Shown piece after piece: positions 1 to 7,239 of a DNA stretch of 15,427 nucleotides (position 1 is its first letter; each line of letters starts with the position of its first letter). The stretch spans positions 1 to 15,427 of the forward strand of contig CAZKMM010000058.1 of NCBI GenBank assembly GCA_964553915.1. Reading direction: 5' to 3'. The stretch is from CAZKMM01 sp964553915 (GTDB lineage: Bacteria > RBG-13-61-14 > DRUE01). The notes under the pieces were generated by a model. That model was not told the DNA's origin, did not search any database, and saw only the letters and a program-made list of their open reading frames with translations. Both the position numbers and the translations under genes were made by a program.

Positions 1-267
1 TGCGGGTAATTATAGTTGCGGGATAGATTGTGGTAATGATGCTAATCCGGATGCGACGATTACGGCAAGTGGATATACTTGGAATGTTCCGGTTACTGAT
101 CCGGACACGATTACAGGGATTACTAATTGTCCGGCGAGCTGGTTTGAGGGAGATTCAGGGAGTTATACCTGTGAATATACCTGGAGCAATGGTTTGACCT
201 GTAATGATAGTGATAATGATTGCACTGCGGATAGTAGTGTAAGCGATGGAGTTACCTGCACAGGTAG
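1..267 (+). repeat. Tandem repeat unit 1 (267 bp, 89 codons) in the surface protein
   Basis: The unit aligns without gaps to 268-534 at an exact 267-bp offset. Bases 1-42 match 268-309 perfectly and bases 174-214 match 441-481 perfectly, while the middle (about 61-173) has diverged. The encoded unit carries Cys at unit positions 6, 10, 43, 57, 67, 74 and 86, and a WSNG turn at 61-64. Unit boundaries are arbitrary because the window begins inside the array, so further copies may lie upstream. Confidence 0.9.
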
Positions 268-3200
268 TGCGGGTAATTATAGTTGCGGGATAGATTGTGG
301 TAATGATGCGAACCCGGATGCTACGATAAGTGCGAGTGGATATAGCTGTAATGTATCGGTATTAGATCCGGACGCCAAGACTGGTATTGCCTGCACCCCG
401 GACCAGATGAATGAAAACAGTTCTGGTACTTATACCTGTCAATATACCTGGAGCAATGGTTTGACCTGTAATGATAGTGATGATGATGCGACTACTGGCT
501 CCAGTGTAAGCGGAACTCTTTGTTCTGGTGGTGATGGAAGTGTAACAGTAGCTAATGATTGTACTGACCGTGACCCACCAGACTGCACCATAACCAGTTC
601 AGATAGCTTTGCTGATGCTCTGGCAATAGTTGATGATGGAGACTTTGTCTCAACCGTTGACCTTACACCTGAGGGTCCAATCAATCTGGGTTATGGTGAA
701 ACAGTATTGTTAGGTGGAACCATTACCTGGAATGATGGTTGCACTGAACTGGTTTGTGATGTTGCGACCATTACAGATGATAATAGTTGCGGTAGCTTAA
801 GTGCATGTCTATTTACTGCTGGTGGTGTTGATTGTACCGGTACTCTTACCGCTACTTATAATGGGGTAAGTGATAGCGAGACGGTAAATGTAACTGGTGG
901 ATTGGCGCCAGCGATTGGTCAGGTCTTCCCATTTGATTTTGGTTCCAGATTTAGTCTCAATGCCCATACTGACCAGGGAATCACTATTTTGTTTAATGAT
1001 ACCGCTGGTGATGAGCCCACTTCTATCACTATTACTTGTACTCCGAGCTCGGGTCCGAGTGTAACTTATACCTGTGCTGATATTTCTGGTGATTATCCGG
1101 ATGTAAACTGCACTCCGGATTCTTCTTTGCAGGAGTTAATGGATTATACCTGTGATATTACCGCCAGCAACAGCAATGGTTCTGATACTTCAACTGGTCT
1201 GCCAATGACCACTGGCACCGCATCTGCTCCTGTGTGGCAGGGCGGAATTGGTGGTCTGGGTGGTGGTTATATTGGTGGTAATACCTATAGCAGAACCACC
1301 GGAGTAGCCCCGGGTCAGATTACCCTGCAGGTAGTTGATATTTATGAACTTGACTGGCAGGTGGGGACCACCGACCGTGGTAAAGCTTATGTCCAGATTA
1401 TTCAGGGAAGCACCATTCGCCATTTCTTCACTGCTCCGGATGGAAGCTTAACCGCCACGGTTGACCCGCTTCCCATTGACCAGATTAGCATTGGATTTAA
1501 GTGCGGAGATATTCGCTGTGATCTTGATGACCGGATGAATAACTACAAGAATTATCAATATCATTCCTGGTATGATATAGATGCTCGGGATATGCTTCTC
1601 CGTCTTTCCTTAATGAGCAATTCTAGAGGTTATTTGAACAAATGGAATACCACTCGCCAGGGTCGGTATCATATGTTTGTGGTAGGAACTATTTCTACCA
1701 GCACTCTGGCTAATTTTGTTTATCCGAGTCCGGCCAATGTTCGTGGCAGGACAATTCTGTCCGAGCCGGTGCATTTAAGAGCAGGGTTAGCGATTTTCTC
1801 CTTTAGAAATATTTATGATATTCCAGACCTTATGGATTTGATAATGGAAACTGGAGATGAAGAAGTTTCTATCAGTATTTGTCTGGATCATCGTGGAGAA
1901 AATCGGATGGGGAGAATTACCACTAAAACTACCTGGCCTTCCGGGCTGGTGACTCCGGAGATTATCAGGGCTCGCTGGTGGAATCCTTGTGCGGATTGGT
2001 CCAGCAATCCTGGAATACAGCAATTTAAGGTCAGAACTAATAATCCTGCAGAGCCTATGCCTTTAATGGTGGTAGGAGCCTATGCGAATGCTAGGAATTT
2101 CTCTACGTCAATGTTTAAGACTGGGTTAAACCTGTTCGTATTCCCGCTGTATGTTTGTGGAGTTACTGAGCGGGTGATTGATTTGAGCACTTATGACCCA
2201 CCCACCTCTGATGTTACGGTTCATCTCGGCGATGTTAATCTGGAAACGGATGTTCGTGAGTTATGGGTAACCCCGGACGCGGGTGCTCCTGGTTATAATG
2301 GGGACCCGGGAGCTGATACCAGAATCGCGGTCAGTCTCCAGCCCGTGCTTCCCATTGACCCGGCTCGTAGAGATGCCATTGCTTCGGGTCGGAAGGTGGC
2401 TAATGCTTCAGATCAAGAAATTGAGAGCAAATACGCTTCTAGTATTTATAATATGAGCGCGGGTAGCTGGGATGAGAGATTTGTCAGAAATAATGCGATA
2501 ATTTTCTCAGGTGCCTTTGCTGGATTTAATAACGGTTTGGCTGTCTTTGGTCTCAAGCTTACTCCAGAAATAGATGACGCAGAATTTACTATATTTGACC
2601 TGGGATTTATGGGTTCTGGTTCTCCTCAAGTAGGAACCCACAGCGTGAGGTATTGGTCTACCGCAGCGGATACTGAGAGATTTGGGAATGAGATGAGCTT
2701 TATGGCTTCTGATTGGTGTTCTCGGCTTGGTAGCGGTACTAACATCTGTAGTGCTCCGTTTGATTGGGATTCTACGGAAGATGGTGGAGATGTTAATTAT
2801 GCGGTTCTGGTCACGCTTTATCGTGCTCTGACAGTGAATACTGCTAAAGGTGGAAGCTATTCTGAGCCGGGTATGAGCATCAAGGTAGTTCATATTGGTC
2901 CGCCAGAAGGAACTCAGTCGCCTATTACCAATATCACTGTTAATGGTCAGTCAACCAAGGCGGTATTTGTTGAGAAATTTATGGAATTACCCGAGCCTGT
3001 AAGTCCGGGTCCGGATGTATATTACTATCCTGCTCCTCAGACGTTTGATGGCGATCCTATCAACCGTAATTCTGAGATGAGAAGACAGTTTACCTATGAC
3101 CCTGCTACTTATCCTGATAAGGTGATACAAAGAGATGCAAGTGATCCTTTCAATCGCAGATACTTTGCCTTCACGGTTCCGGGATTTGTTCCTACCCAGA

Positions 3201-3997
3201 CTGAAACTCCGGATTACTGGTTTATAGAACTATCCACCTTCCCGCATGGACTGCACTCCGCAAAGCGTGGACCTTACGGTGAAGTGCCAAGTGCCAATCT
3301 TGATACAAGCAATAATATTCTGACCGGAACCACTTCGGAACGGTTTACTTCTACGGTGAGCGTAGGAGATGCTCTTGAGCTTTGCGACCCTGATGGGAAC
3401 TGTTCTACTGGCACTATTTCTGCTGTGAATGGTATAAGAAGTGTGACTTATACTAATGATGATAGTCAGTTTGGCTCAGGGGAGACGGTTAGCTACTTTG
3501 TGTATAACCGTCAGACCCCCCAAGGAGAATGCCCGATTGATGAATGGTTTGGTGATGGTGCACCTTATACCGGAAGCTTGAGCAATGTTAATGGTGGTAA
3601 AGGTGGTGGTTGTAAGGATATTAGATTCTGGAGTGGCTGGGGACCAACCCCGAGTGGAGTTAGCGCAGGTTCTAGTATAAGGGTTCATCTCCCGCCAATT
3701 GGCTGGAGTGCTAATGACCTGGTGAAACCTGGTTATACTGTGGGTAGCGATGGCTCCACCGGATATATCCCTGACTTCTGGGATGGAATGAGCGTATATC
3801 CCTATTTTGGGGAAACCTGGGCTCCACCCAGACTGGAATGGCTGGTTTCCTTCATCAATGTGAATACCGACGATGTCACGAAAGCTGGTATTGGTGGTCC
3901 GCTTGACTGGAATAACCAGAACTTCTGGCAGGTGGAGCTGGCAACCAATATGGATGGTCAGGATGCCTGGATACTTTACATTAATCTGGATCAGTAA
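2..3997 (+). CDS. Giant cysteine-rich repeat-containing surface protein, 5' end outside window
   Basis: The frame is open from base 2 to the TAA at 3995-3997, giving 1331 residues with no start in view; the in-frame TTG at 194 lies inside a repeat and is not a credible start. Residues 1-89 and 90-178 are tandem repeats, and residues about 335-395 resemble a diverged third copy (CTPD...YTC pattern). Residues 1 to about 411 hold roughly 25 Cys and 58 Asp/Glu but only about 3 Lys/Arg (hand count). A glycine-rich stretch (about 412-425) separates this from about 920 residues rich in Tyr, Trp, Phe and Arg with about 11 Cys. I see no C-terminal membrane helix, LPXTG-like or PEP-CTERM-like sorting signal. 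The composition and Ig/PKD-like repeat style indicate an extracellular, disulfide-stabilised adhesin, S-layer or sheath-type protein; this is inference, and I recognise no named family. A strong terminator follows 18 nt downstream. Confidence 0.85.
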   Translation, partial: AGNYSCGIDCGNDANPDATITASGYTWNVPVTDPDTITGITNCPASWFEGDSGSYTCEYTWSNGLTCNDSDNDCTADSSVSDGVTCTGSAGNYSCGIDCGNDANPDATISASGYSCNVSVLDPDAKTGIACTPDQMNENSSGTYTCQYTWSNGLTCNDSDDDATTGSSVSGTLCSGGDGSVTVANDCTDRDPPDCTITSSDSFADALAIVDDGDFVSTVDLTPEGPINLGYGETVLLGGTITWNDGCTELVCDVATITDDNSCGSLSACLFTAGGVDCTGTLTATYNGVSDSETVNVTGGLAPAIGQVFPFDFGSRFSLNAHTDQGITILFNDTAGDEPTSITITCTPSSGPSVTYTCADISGDYPDVNCTPDSSLQELMDYTCDITASNSNGSDTSTGLPMTTGTASAPVWQGGIGGLGGGYIGGNTYSRTTGVAPGQITLQVVDIYELDWQVGTTDRGKAYVQIIQGSTIRHFFTAPDGSLTATVDPLPIDQISIGFKCGDIRCDLDDRMNNYKNYQYHSWYDIDARDMLLRLSLMSNSRGYLNKWNTTRQGRYHMFVVGTISTSTLANFVYPSPANVRGRTILSEPVHLRAGLAIFSFRNIYDIPDLMDLIMETGDEEVSISICLDHRGENRMGRITTKTTWPSGLVTPEIIRARWWNPCADWSSNPGIQQFKVRTNNPAEPMPLMVVGAYANARNFSTSMFKTGLNLFVFPLYVCGVTERVIDLSTYDPPTSDVTVHLGDVNLETDVRELWVTPDAGAPGYNGDPGADTRIAVSLQPVLPIDPARRDAIASGRKVANASDQEIESKYASSIYNMSAGSWDERFVRNNAIIFSGAFAGFNNGLAVFGLKLTPEIDDAEFTIFDLGFMGSGSPQVGTHSVRYWSTAADTERFGNEMSFMASDWCSRLGSGTNICSAPFDWDSTEDGGDVNYAVLVTLYRALTVNTAKGGSYSEPGMSIKVVHIGPPEGTQSPITNITVNGQSTKAVFVEKFMELPEPVSPGPDVYYYPAPQTFDGDPINRNSEMRRQFTYDPATYPDKVIQRDASDPFNRRYFAFTVPGFVPTQTETPDYWFIELSTFPHGLHSAKRGPYGEVPSANLDTSNNILTGTTSERFTSTVSVGDALELCDPDGNCSTGTISAVNGIRSVTYTNDDSQFGSGETVSYFVYNRQTPQGECPIDEWFGDGAPYTGSLSNVNGGKGGGCKDIRFWSGWGPTPSGVSAGSSIRVHLPPIGWSANDLVKPGYTVGSDGSTGYIPDFWDGMSVYPYFGETWAPPRLEWLVSFINVNTDDVTKAGIGGPLDWNNQNFWQVELATNMDGQDAWILYINLDQ
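268..534 (+). repeat. Tandem repeat unit 2 (267 bp, 89 codons) in the surface protein
   Basis: Second copy of the 89-residue module. By hand count, 60 of 89 residues match unit 1. Residues 1-20 are all identical and 16 of 17 match at 55-71, but only about half match in the core (21-54). Cys sits at unit positions 6, 10, 27, 42, 57, 67 and 85. After about 530 the similarity fades into the next, non-repeated segment. Confidence 0.9.
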
Positions 3998-4015
3998 TTA
4001 AAAATAATAAAAATG

Positions 4016-4052
4016 AAAACGCCCCGGAGTGAAAACTCCGGGGCGTTTTTTT
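4016..4052 (+). terminator. Strong rho-independent terminator after the surface-protein gene
   Basis: An 11-bp GC-rich perfect stem (4020-4030 pairing with 4035-4045) carries a GAAA loop and is extended by four A-T pairs from the flanking A4 (4016-4019). It is followed by seven T (4046-4052). The A-rich 5' flank means the reverse strand also reads as a hairpin with a short T run, but no convergent gene needs it here. It separates the surface-protein transcript from the glycosyltransferase operon. Confidence 0.95.
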
Positions 4053-4079
4053 GTGCTTTAAGGCAAAAAATTGTATAAT
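4051..4079 (+). promoter_or_regulatory. Probable sigma-70-type promoter of the glycan operon
   Basis: A perfect TATAAT at 4074-4079 lies 17 nt after TTGTGC (4051-4056), which keeps the TTG of the -35 consensus. The expected transcription start is near 4086, about 35 nt before the first glycosyltransferase start. The first two T of the -35 are also the last two T of the terminator tract. The -10 is strong and the spacing ideal; the -35 is weak. The assignment rests on consensus matching only. Confidence 0.55.
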
Positions 4080-4094
4080 TTTCAGGAAACTATA

Positions 4095-4118
4095 ATGGAA
4101 AATATAACTCCAAATTAA
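4095..4118 (+). other. Possible 7-residue leader ORF (MENITPN)
   Basis: An ATG at 4095 is preceded by AGGA (4084-4087) at 7 nt spacing and runs to TAA at 4116-4118, two nt before the first glycosyltransferase ATG at 4121, in a different frame. The glycosyltransferase start itself has no clear Shine-Dalgarno, so translational coupling from this mini-ORF is possible. Against it: if transcription starts near 4086, the AGGA would be at the extreme 5' end or partly missing. The match may be chance. Confidence 0.2.
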
Positions 4119-4120
4119 AG

Positions 4121-5071
4121 ATGGCAGAAGAAGTTTCAATAGTAATTCCGGTTTTTAACGAAGAAGCGGTTATAAAGGAGATAATAGAAGAAACAATAGA
4201 GGTGGTAAGAAGGAGGAATATCAGTTTTGAACTGCTGGTTATAGATGACGGAAGCACTGATGATACCTGGAGAATAGTCAAGGAACTGGCAGGAATATAT
4301 CCTGAAATTAAGGCTATTCGGCTGGGAAGGAATTTTGGTCAGACTCCGGCTCTGAGTGCAGGCTTTTCTCGGACTCAGGGTAAAATTATTGTTTCAATGG
4401 ATGGAGATGGTCAGAATGACCCGAATGATATTCCCCGTCTTCTGGAGAAGATAGAAGAGGGTTATGATTTAGTTAATGGCTGGCGTAAAAAGAGAAAAGA
4501 CCCTTTATTTTCCCGAAAGATACCCAGTCGGATAGCTAATTATCTGATTGGTAGGTTTACCGGCTTAAAACTAAAAGATTTTGGGTGCGGGCTTAAAGCA
4601 TATCGTTCCGAGCTGATTAAACAGCTTAATCTTTATGGCGAGATGCATCGTTTAATTCCGGCTTTAGCTTACTGGTCTGGGGCAAGGATTTTAGAAATAG
4701 AGGTTAACCATCGTCCCCGGAGAGCTGGATATTCCAAGTATAACTTTAACCGGATTTTTCGGGTATTATTTGATTTGCTGACGGTAAAATTTTTTGCTGG
4801 ATATTTCACCAGACCTCTACATTTTTTTGGACTTCCCGGGATTATTCTAATCATTTTAAGTCTTGGTAGTTTTCTGGCAATGGTTTTAATGAAATTTTTG
4901 CAGGGAGTAGATATGACCGGCAACCCGCTTTTGATTTTAGGCACGCTTTTAATGATTGTCGGGATTCAGCTTATAGCTATGGGTTTGCTGGGAGAAATCA
5001 GTATCAGGATTTATTTTGAGACCCAGAATAAACCCACCTATGTAATAAAAGAGGAAATAGGCTTTGAGTGA
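4121..5071 (+). CDS. DPM1/GtrB-like family 2 glycosyltransferase with C-terminal membrane anchor
   Basis: 316 residues. The GT-A fold region carries IVIPVFNE near residue 7, IDDGSTDDT at 41-49 (nucleotide-sugar binding), MDGDGQNDP with its DxD at 93-101, and YSKYNFNRI at 204-212. Two hydrophobic helices (about 236-258 and 268-291) are followed by the GEIxxRxYFE ending typical of polyprenyl-phosphate glycosyltransferases such as GtrB and DPM1-like enzymes. The likely reaction is transfer of a sugar from UDP- or GDP-sugar to undecaprenyl phosphate on the cytoplasmic membrane face; the sugar cannot be read. It is first in the operon, downstream of the promoter near 4074, and its ATG lacks an obvious Shine-Dalgarno. 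The end overlaps the next start by one base. The family is clear; substrate and acceptor are inferred. Confidence 0.93.
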   Translation: MAEEVSIVIPVFNEEAVIKEIIEETIEVVRRRNISFELLVIDDGSTDDTWRIVKELAGIYPEIKAIRLGRNFGQTPALSAGFSRTQGKIIVSMDGDGQNDPNDIPRLLEKIEEGYDLVNGWRKKRKDPLFSRKIPSRIANYLIGRFTGLKLKDFGCGLKAYRSELIKQLNLYGEMHRLIPALAYWSGARILEIEVNHRPRRAGYSKYNFNRIFRVLFDLLTVKFFAGYFTRPLHFFGLPGIILIILSLGSFLAMVLMKFLQGVDMTGNPLLILGTLLMIVGIQLIAMGLLGEISIRIYFETQNKPTYVIKEEIGFE

Positions 5072-6240
5072 TGTATCGGGTTTTGATGGTGGCACCCACT
5101 CCTTTTTTTTCTGACCGTGGTTGTCATATCCGGATTTATGAGGAAGCAAAGCATTTATCCCGTCTGGATGTTGAAATAAAACTTCTTACCTATAATCTTG
5201 GGGAGGATTTGCCCGAGGTTAATATTATCAGGGCAAAGAGCTGGTTAAGATATAAGAGAATAGAAGCTGGTCCGAGCTGGAGGAAAATTTTTCTGGATAT
5301 TTCCCTGTTAAGAAGATTACGGGAATTGATAGAGGAATTTAAGCCTGTTCTCATCCATTCTCATCTTCACGAGGGAGCTTTTTTGAGCCTTCAGGCAGTG
5401 AAGGATTCCATCCCGGTTTTATTGGACTATCAGGGAAGTTTATTTTCTGAGTTAAAAACTCACAGCAGATGGTTTTCCTTTCCTCTAATTAAGCAGATGA
5501 CAAGAGCGGTGGAAAAAAATATAAATAAAAGGGTCCGGGCAATTTTATTAAACAGCCAGAGCCTTTTTCGGGAACTTGGAGAGGTAAAAGAAAAAGTTAA
5601 ATGGGTAGGGGATGGAGTTGACCTTGAGCGGTTTTATCCACAGGCTCCGCCTGGAGATTTAAAGCCTAAGCTCGGACTTAAAAATGAGCCGATACTGGTG
5701 TATCTTGGACTTTTGACCCCCTATCAGGGGATAGATTTACTTCTAGAGGCGCTGAAGATTTTAAGTAGAAGAGGAAGAGAATTTAAAGCATTAATAATGG
5801 GCTATCCGGAATATAAATACCGAAGAAGAGCAGAAAAGATGGGATTGAAGAATCAGGTTTTGTTTACCGGGCGAATGGATTATTTTCAAGCCCCGAAATA
5901 TCTGGCACTGGGGAAAATTGCTTTAGCACCAAAAATTTCCCAGACCGAGTCAAACGGAAAAATTTTAAATTATTTAGCAATGGGTTTGCCGGTGGTATGT
6001 TTTGACCGGGAAGTGAATCGGGAGCTGGCAGGAGATTTTGCGGAGTATGTGAGTTTTGTGGAAGGAGATGAGGCTGGCTCTGCGGAGAATTTTGCCCAGG
6101 GGATAGAGCGACTTCTTGATTCACCATTAAGATGCAGGGAACTGGGAGAAGGAGCCAGGGCTTGGGTTGAGGAGCGATATAGCTGGGGGGCAGTTGCGGG
6201 ACGGATTTTTTCGGTTTATCAGGGGCTTATCTCAAATTGA
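5071..6240 (+). CDS. GT4-family glycosyltransferase, second catalytic Glu replaced by Asn
   Basis: 389 residues from ATG 5071, which overlaps the upstream TGA by one base; an in-frame GTG at 5068 would add one residue. The N-terminal Rossmann half holds APTPFFSDRGCHIR with the donor-site glycine loop. The C-terminal half has YLGLLTPYQGID (near 211) and the nucleotide-sugar region KISQTESNGKILNYLAMG (about 288-305). GT4 enzymes normally keep a second Glu before the aromatic residue in this motif (as in KLxEYLAxG); here it is Asn300 (codon AAT, 5968-5970). The enzyme probably adds a sugar to the growing lipid-linked glycan; donor and acceptor are unknown. A T8 run (5103-5110) lies in codons 11-14. 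Translation looks coupled to its neighbours: the next gene starts at a TTG that overlaps this stop. Confidence 0.9.
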   Translation: MYRVLMVAPTPFFSDRGCHIRIYEEAKHLSRLDVEIKLLTYNLGEDLPEVNIIRAKSWLRYKRIEAGPSWRKIFLDISLLRRLRELIEEFKPVLIHSHLHEGAFLSLQAVKDSIPVLLDYQGSLFSELKTHSRWFSFPLIKQMTRAVEKNINKRVRAILLNSQSLFRELGEVKEKVKWVGDGVDLERFYPQAPPGDLKPKLGLKNEPILVYLGLLTPYQGIDLLLEALKILSRRGREFKALIMGYPEYKYRRRAEKMGLKNQVLFTGRMDYFQAPKYLALGKIALAPKISQTESNGKILNYLAMGLPVVCFDREVNRELAGDFAEYVSFVEGDEAGSAENFAQGIERLLDSPLRCRELGEGARAWVEERYSWGAVAGRIFSVYQGLISN

Positions 6241-7238
6241 AAGTAAGCGTTGTGATTTTGAATTATAATGGCGGGGAGCTTACCGCACGGGCGATTAAAT
6301 CAGTGCTTGCTCAGAAAGAAATCACGCCGGAAATAATCGTGATTGATAATGGCTCTACTGACGGCTCCCGGGAAAGGCTTGAGGAAGAATTTTCTGGAAA
6401 GATTTTGCTCAAAGTCAATCCTAAAAATTATGGATTTGCTCCTGCCTGTAATCAGGGATTTGAGCTGGCGAGTGGTGAATGGGTGGCTTTACTAAATAAT
6501 GATGCCTGGGCAGACCCGAGATGGCTGAAGACCTCTCTGGAACGAGCAGAGATAGAAAAAGGAAAAATCGGGATAGTAGTTCCTAAAATAATTCGGAATT
6601 TTGAACGGGACCAGCTAGATGGAATTGGCGTGGGGTTTTATCTTGATGGTTTAAGCCGGGCAAAGCATCGGGGGGAGGTGGATTCTCGCAGATTTGATTT
6701 AGAGCCGGTTTACATTCCCAGCGGATGTGCTTGTTTGCTCAATAAAGAAATGATAAAGGAATTAAAAGGTTTTGACCCGGATTTTTTTATTTACAGTGAG
6801 GATACAGATTTGGGCATTAGAGCTTATCTTCGGGGCTGGAGGTGTTTGTTTGAGCCTAGGGCAGTGGTTTATCATTCTTATTCTCAGACCACTTCTGCTG
6901 GTTCTGGTTATAGTTCTTTTAAGCTTTATCAGGTGGAGCGGAATCGCCTTTGGATATTATTTCGTTATTATCCCTGGTATTTCATTATTTTCTTTCCCTT
7001 TTTCAGTCTGCTCAGGTATATAAATCAGGTTTTTTCTGCGGGCAAAGGAGCGGGAGATTTGAAAATATGGAGCTGGATGGGAGCATTTTTTCGTGCTTAT
7101 TTAGATGCCTTTTTATCTTTTCCTGAGCAACTTCGCTGGAGAAGGGAATGGCTCAGAGGGGAAAAAGAAAAGAATCAGATTAAAAAACTGCTAAGGATAC
7201 AGGCAATTTCTTTGAAAGAGATTTCCCGGCTGGATTAA
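6237..7238 (+). CDS. WbbL-like family 2 glycosyltransferase (rhamnosyltransferase type)
   Basis: 333 residues. The start is TTG 6237, overlapping the upstream TGA by three bases, with AGGGG at 6221-6225 11 nt upstream. This start gives the canonical MKVSVVILNYNGG opening, which no ATG does. Landmarks are IDNGSTDG (36-43), NNDAWADP with the NND metal motif (87-94), PSGCACLLNKE (161-171), GFDPDFFIYSEDTDLGIRA (178-196) and an aromatic hydrophobic patch (about 238-262). That layout is that of the WbbL/rhamnosyltransferase branch of GT2, which adds a sugar, often a deoxysugar, to O-antigen or cell-wall linkers at the cytoplasmic membrane face. Rhamnose specificity is not demonstrated, and no dTDP-rhamnose synthesis genes are in view. 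The C-terminus (from about 280) is basic and may associate with membrane. Confidence 0.9.
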   Translation: MKVSVVILNYNGGELTARAIKSVLAQKEITPEIIVIDNGSTDGSRERLEEEFSGKILLKVNPKNYGFAPACNQGFELASGEWVALLNNDAWADPRWLKTSLERAEIEKGKIGIVVPKIIRNFERDQLDGIGVGFYLDGLSRAKHRGEVDSRRFDLEPVYIPSGCACLLNKEMIKELKGFDPDFFIYSEDTDLGIRAYLRGWRCLFEPRAVVYHSYSQTTSAGSGYSSFKLYQVERNRLWILFRYYPWYFIIFFPFFSLLRYINQVFSAGKGAGDLKIWSWMGAFFRAYLDAFLSFPEQLRWRREWLRGEKEKNQIKKLLRIQAISLKEISRLD

Positions 7239-7239
7239 A

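Noticed and set aside
194..196. TTG as the start of the surface-protein gene
   Set aside because: The frame is open upstream to base 2, and the TTG falls inside a repeat unit whose copy at 461 encodes an internal Leu.
1..534. Regular repeats that might be a CRISPR array
   Set aside because: The period is 267 bp, the repeats are in-frame protein modules, and there is no short palindromic repeat with unique spacers.
2507..2893. 128-codon open frame on the minus strand within the surface-protein gene
   Set aside because: It lies wholly antisense to a clear coding frame, has no recognisable motifs or ribosome-binding site, and its composition is what a mirror of the sense codons would give.
4091..4096. 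Second TATAAT as an alternative -10
   Set aside because: No acceptable -35 lies 16-18 nt upstream (the bases at 4068-4073 are A-rich), and transcription would start very close to the first gene; the TATAAT at 4074 has a better-placed -35.
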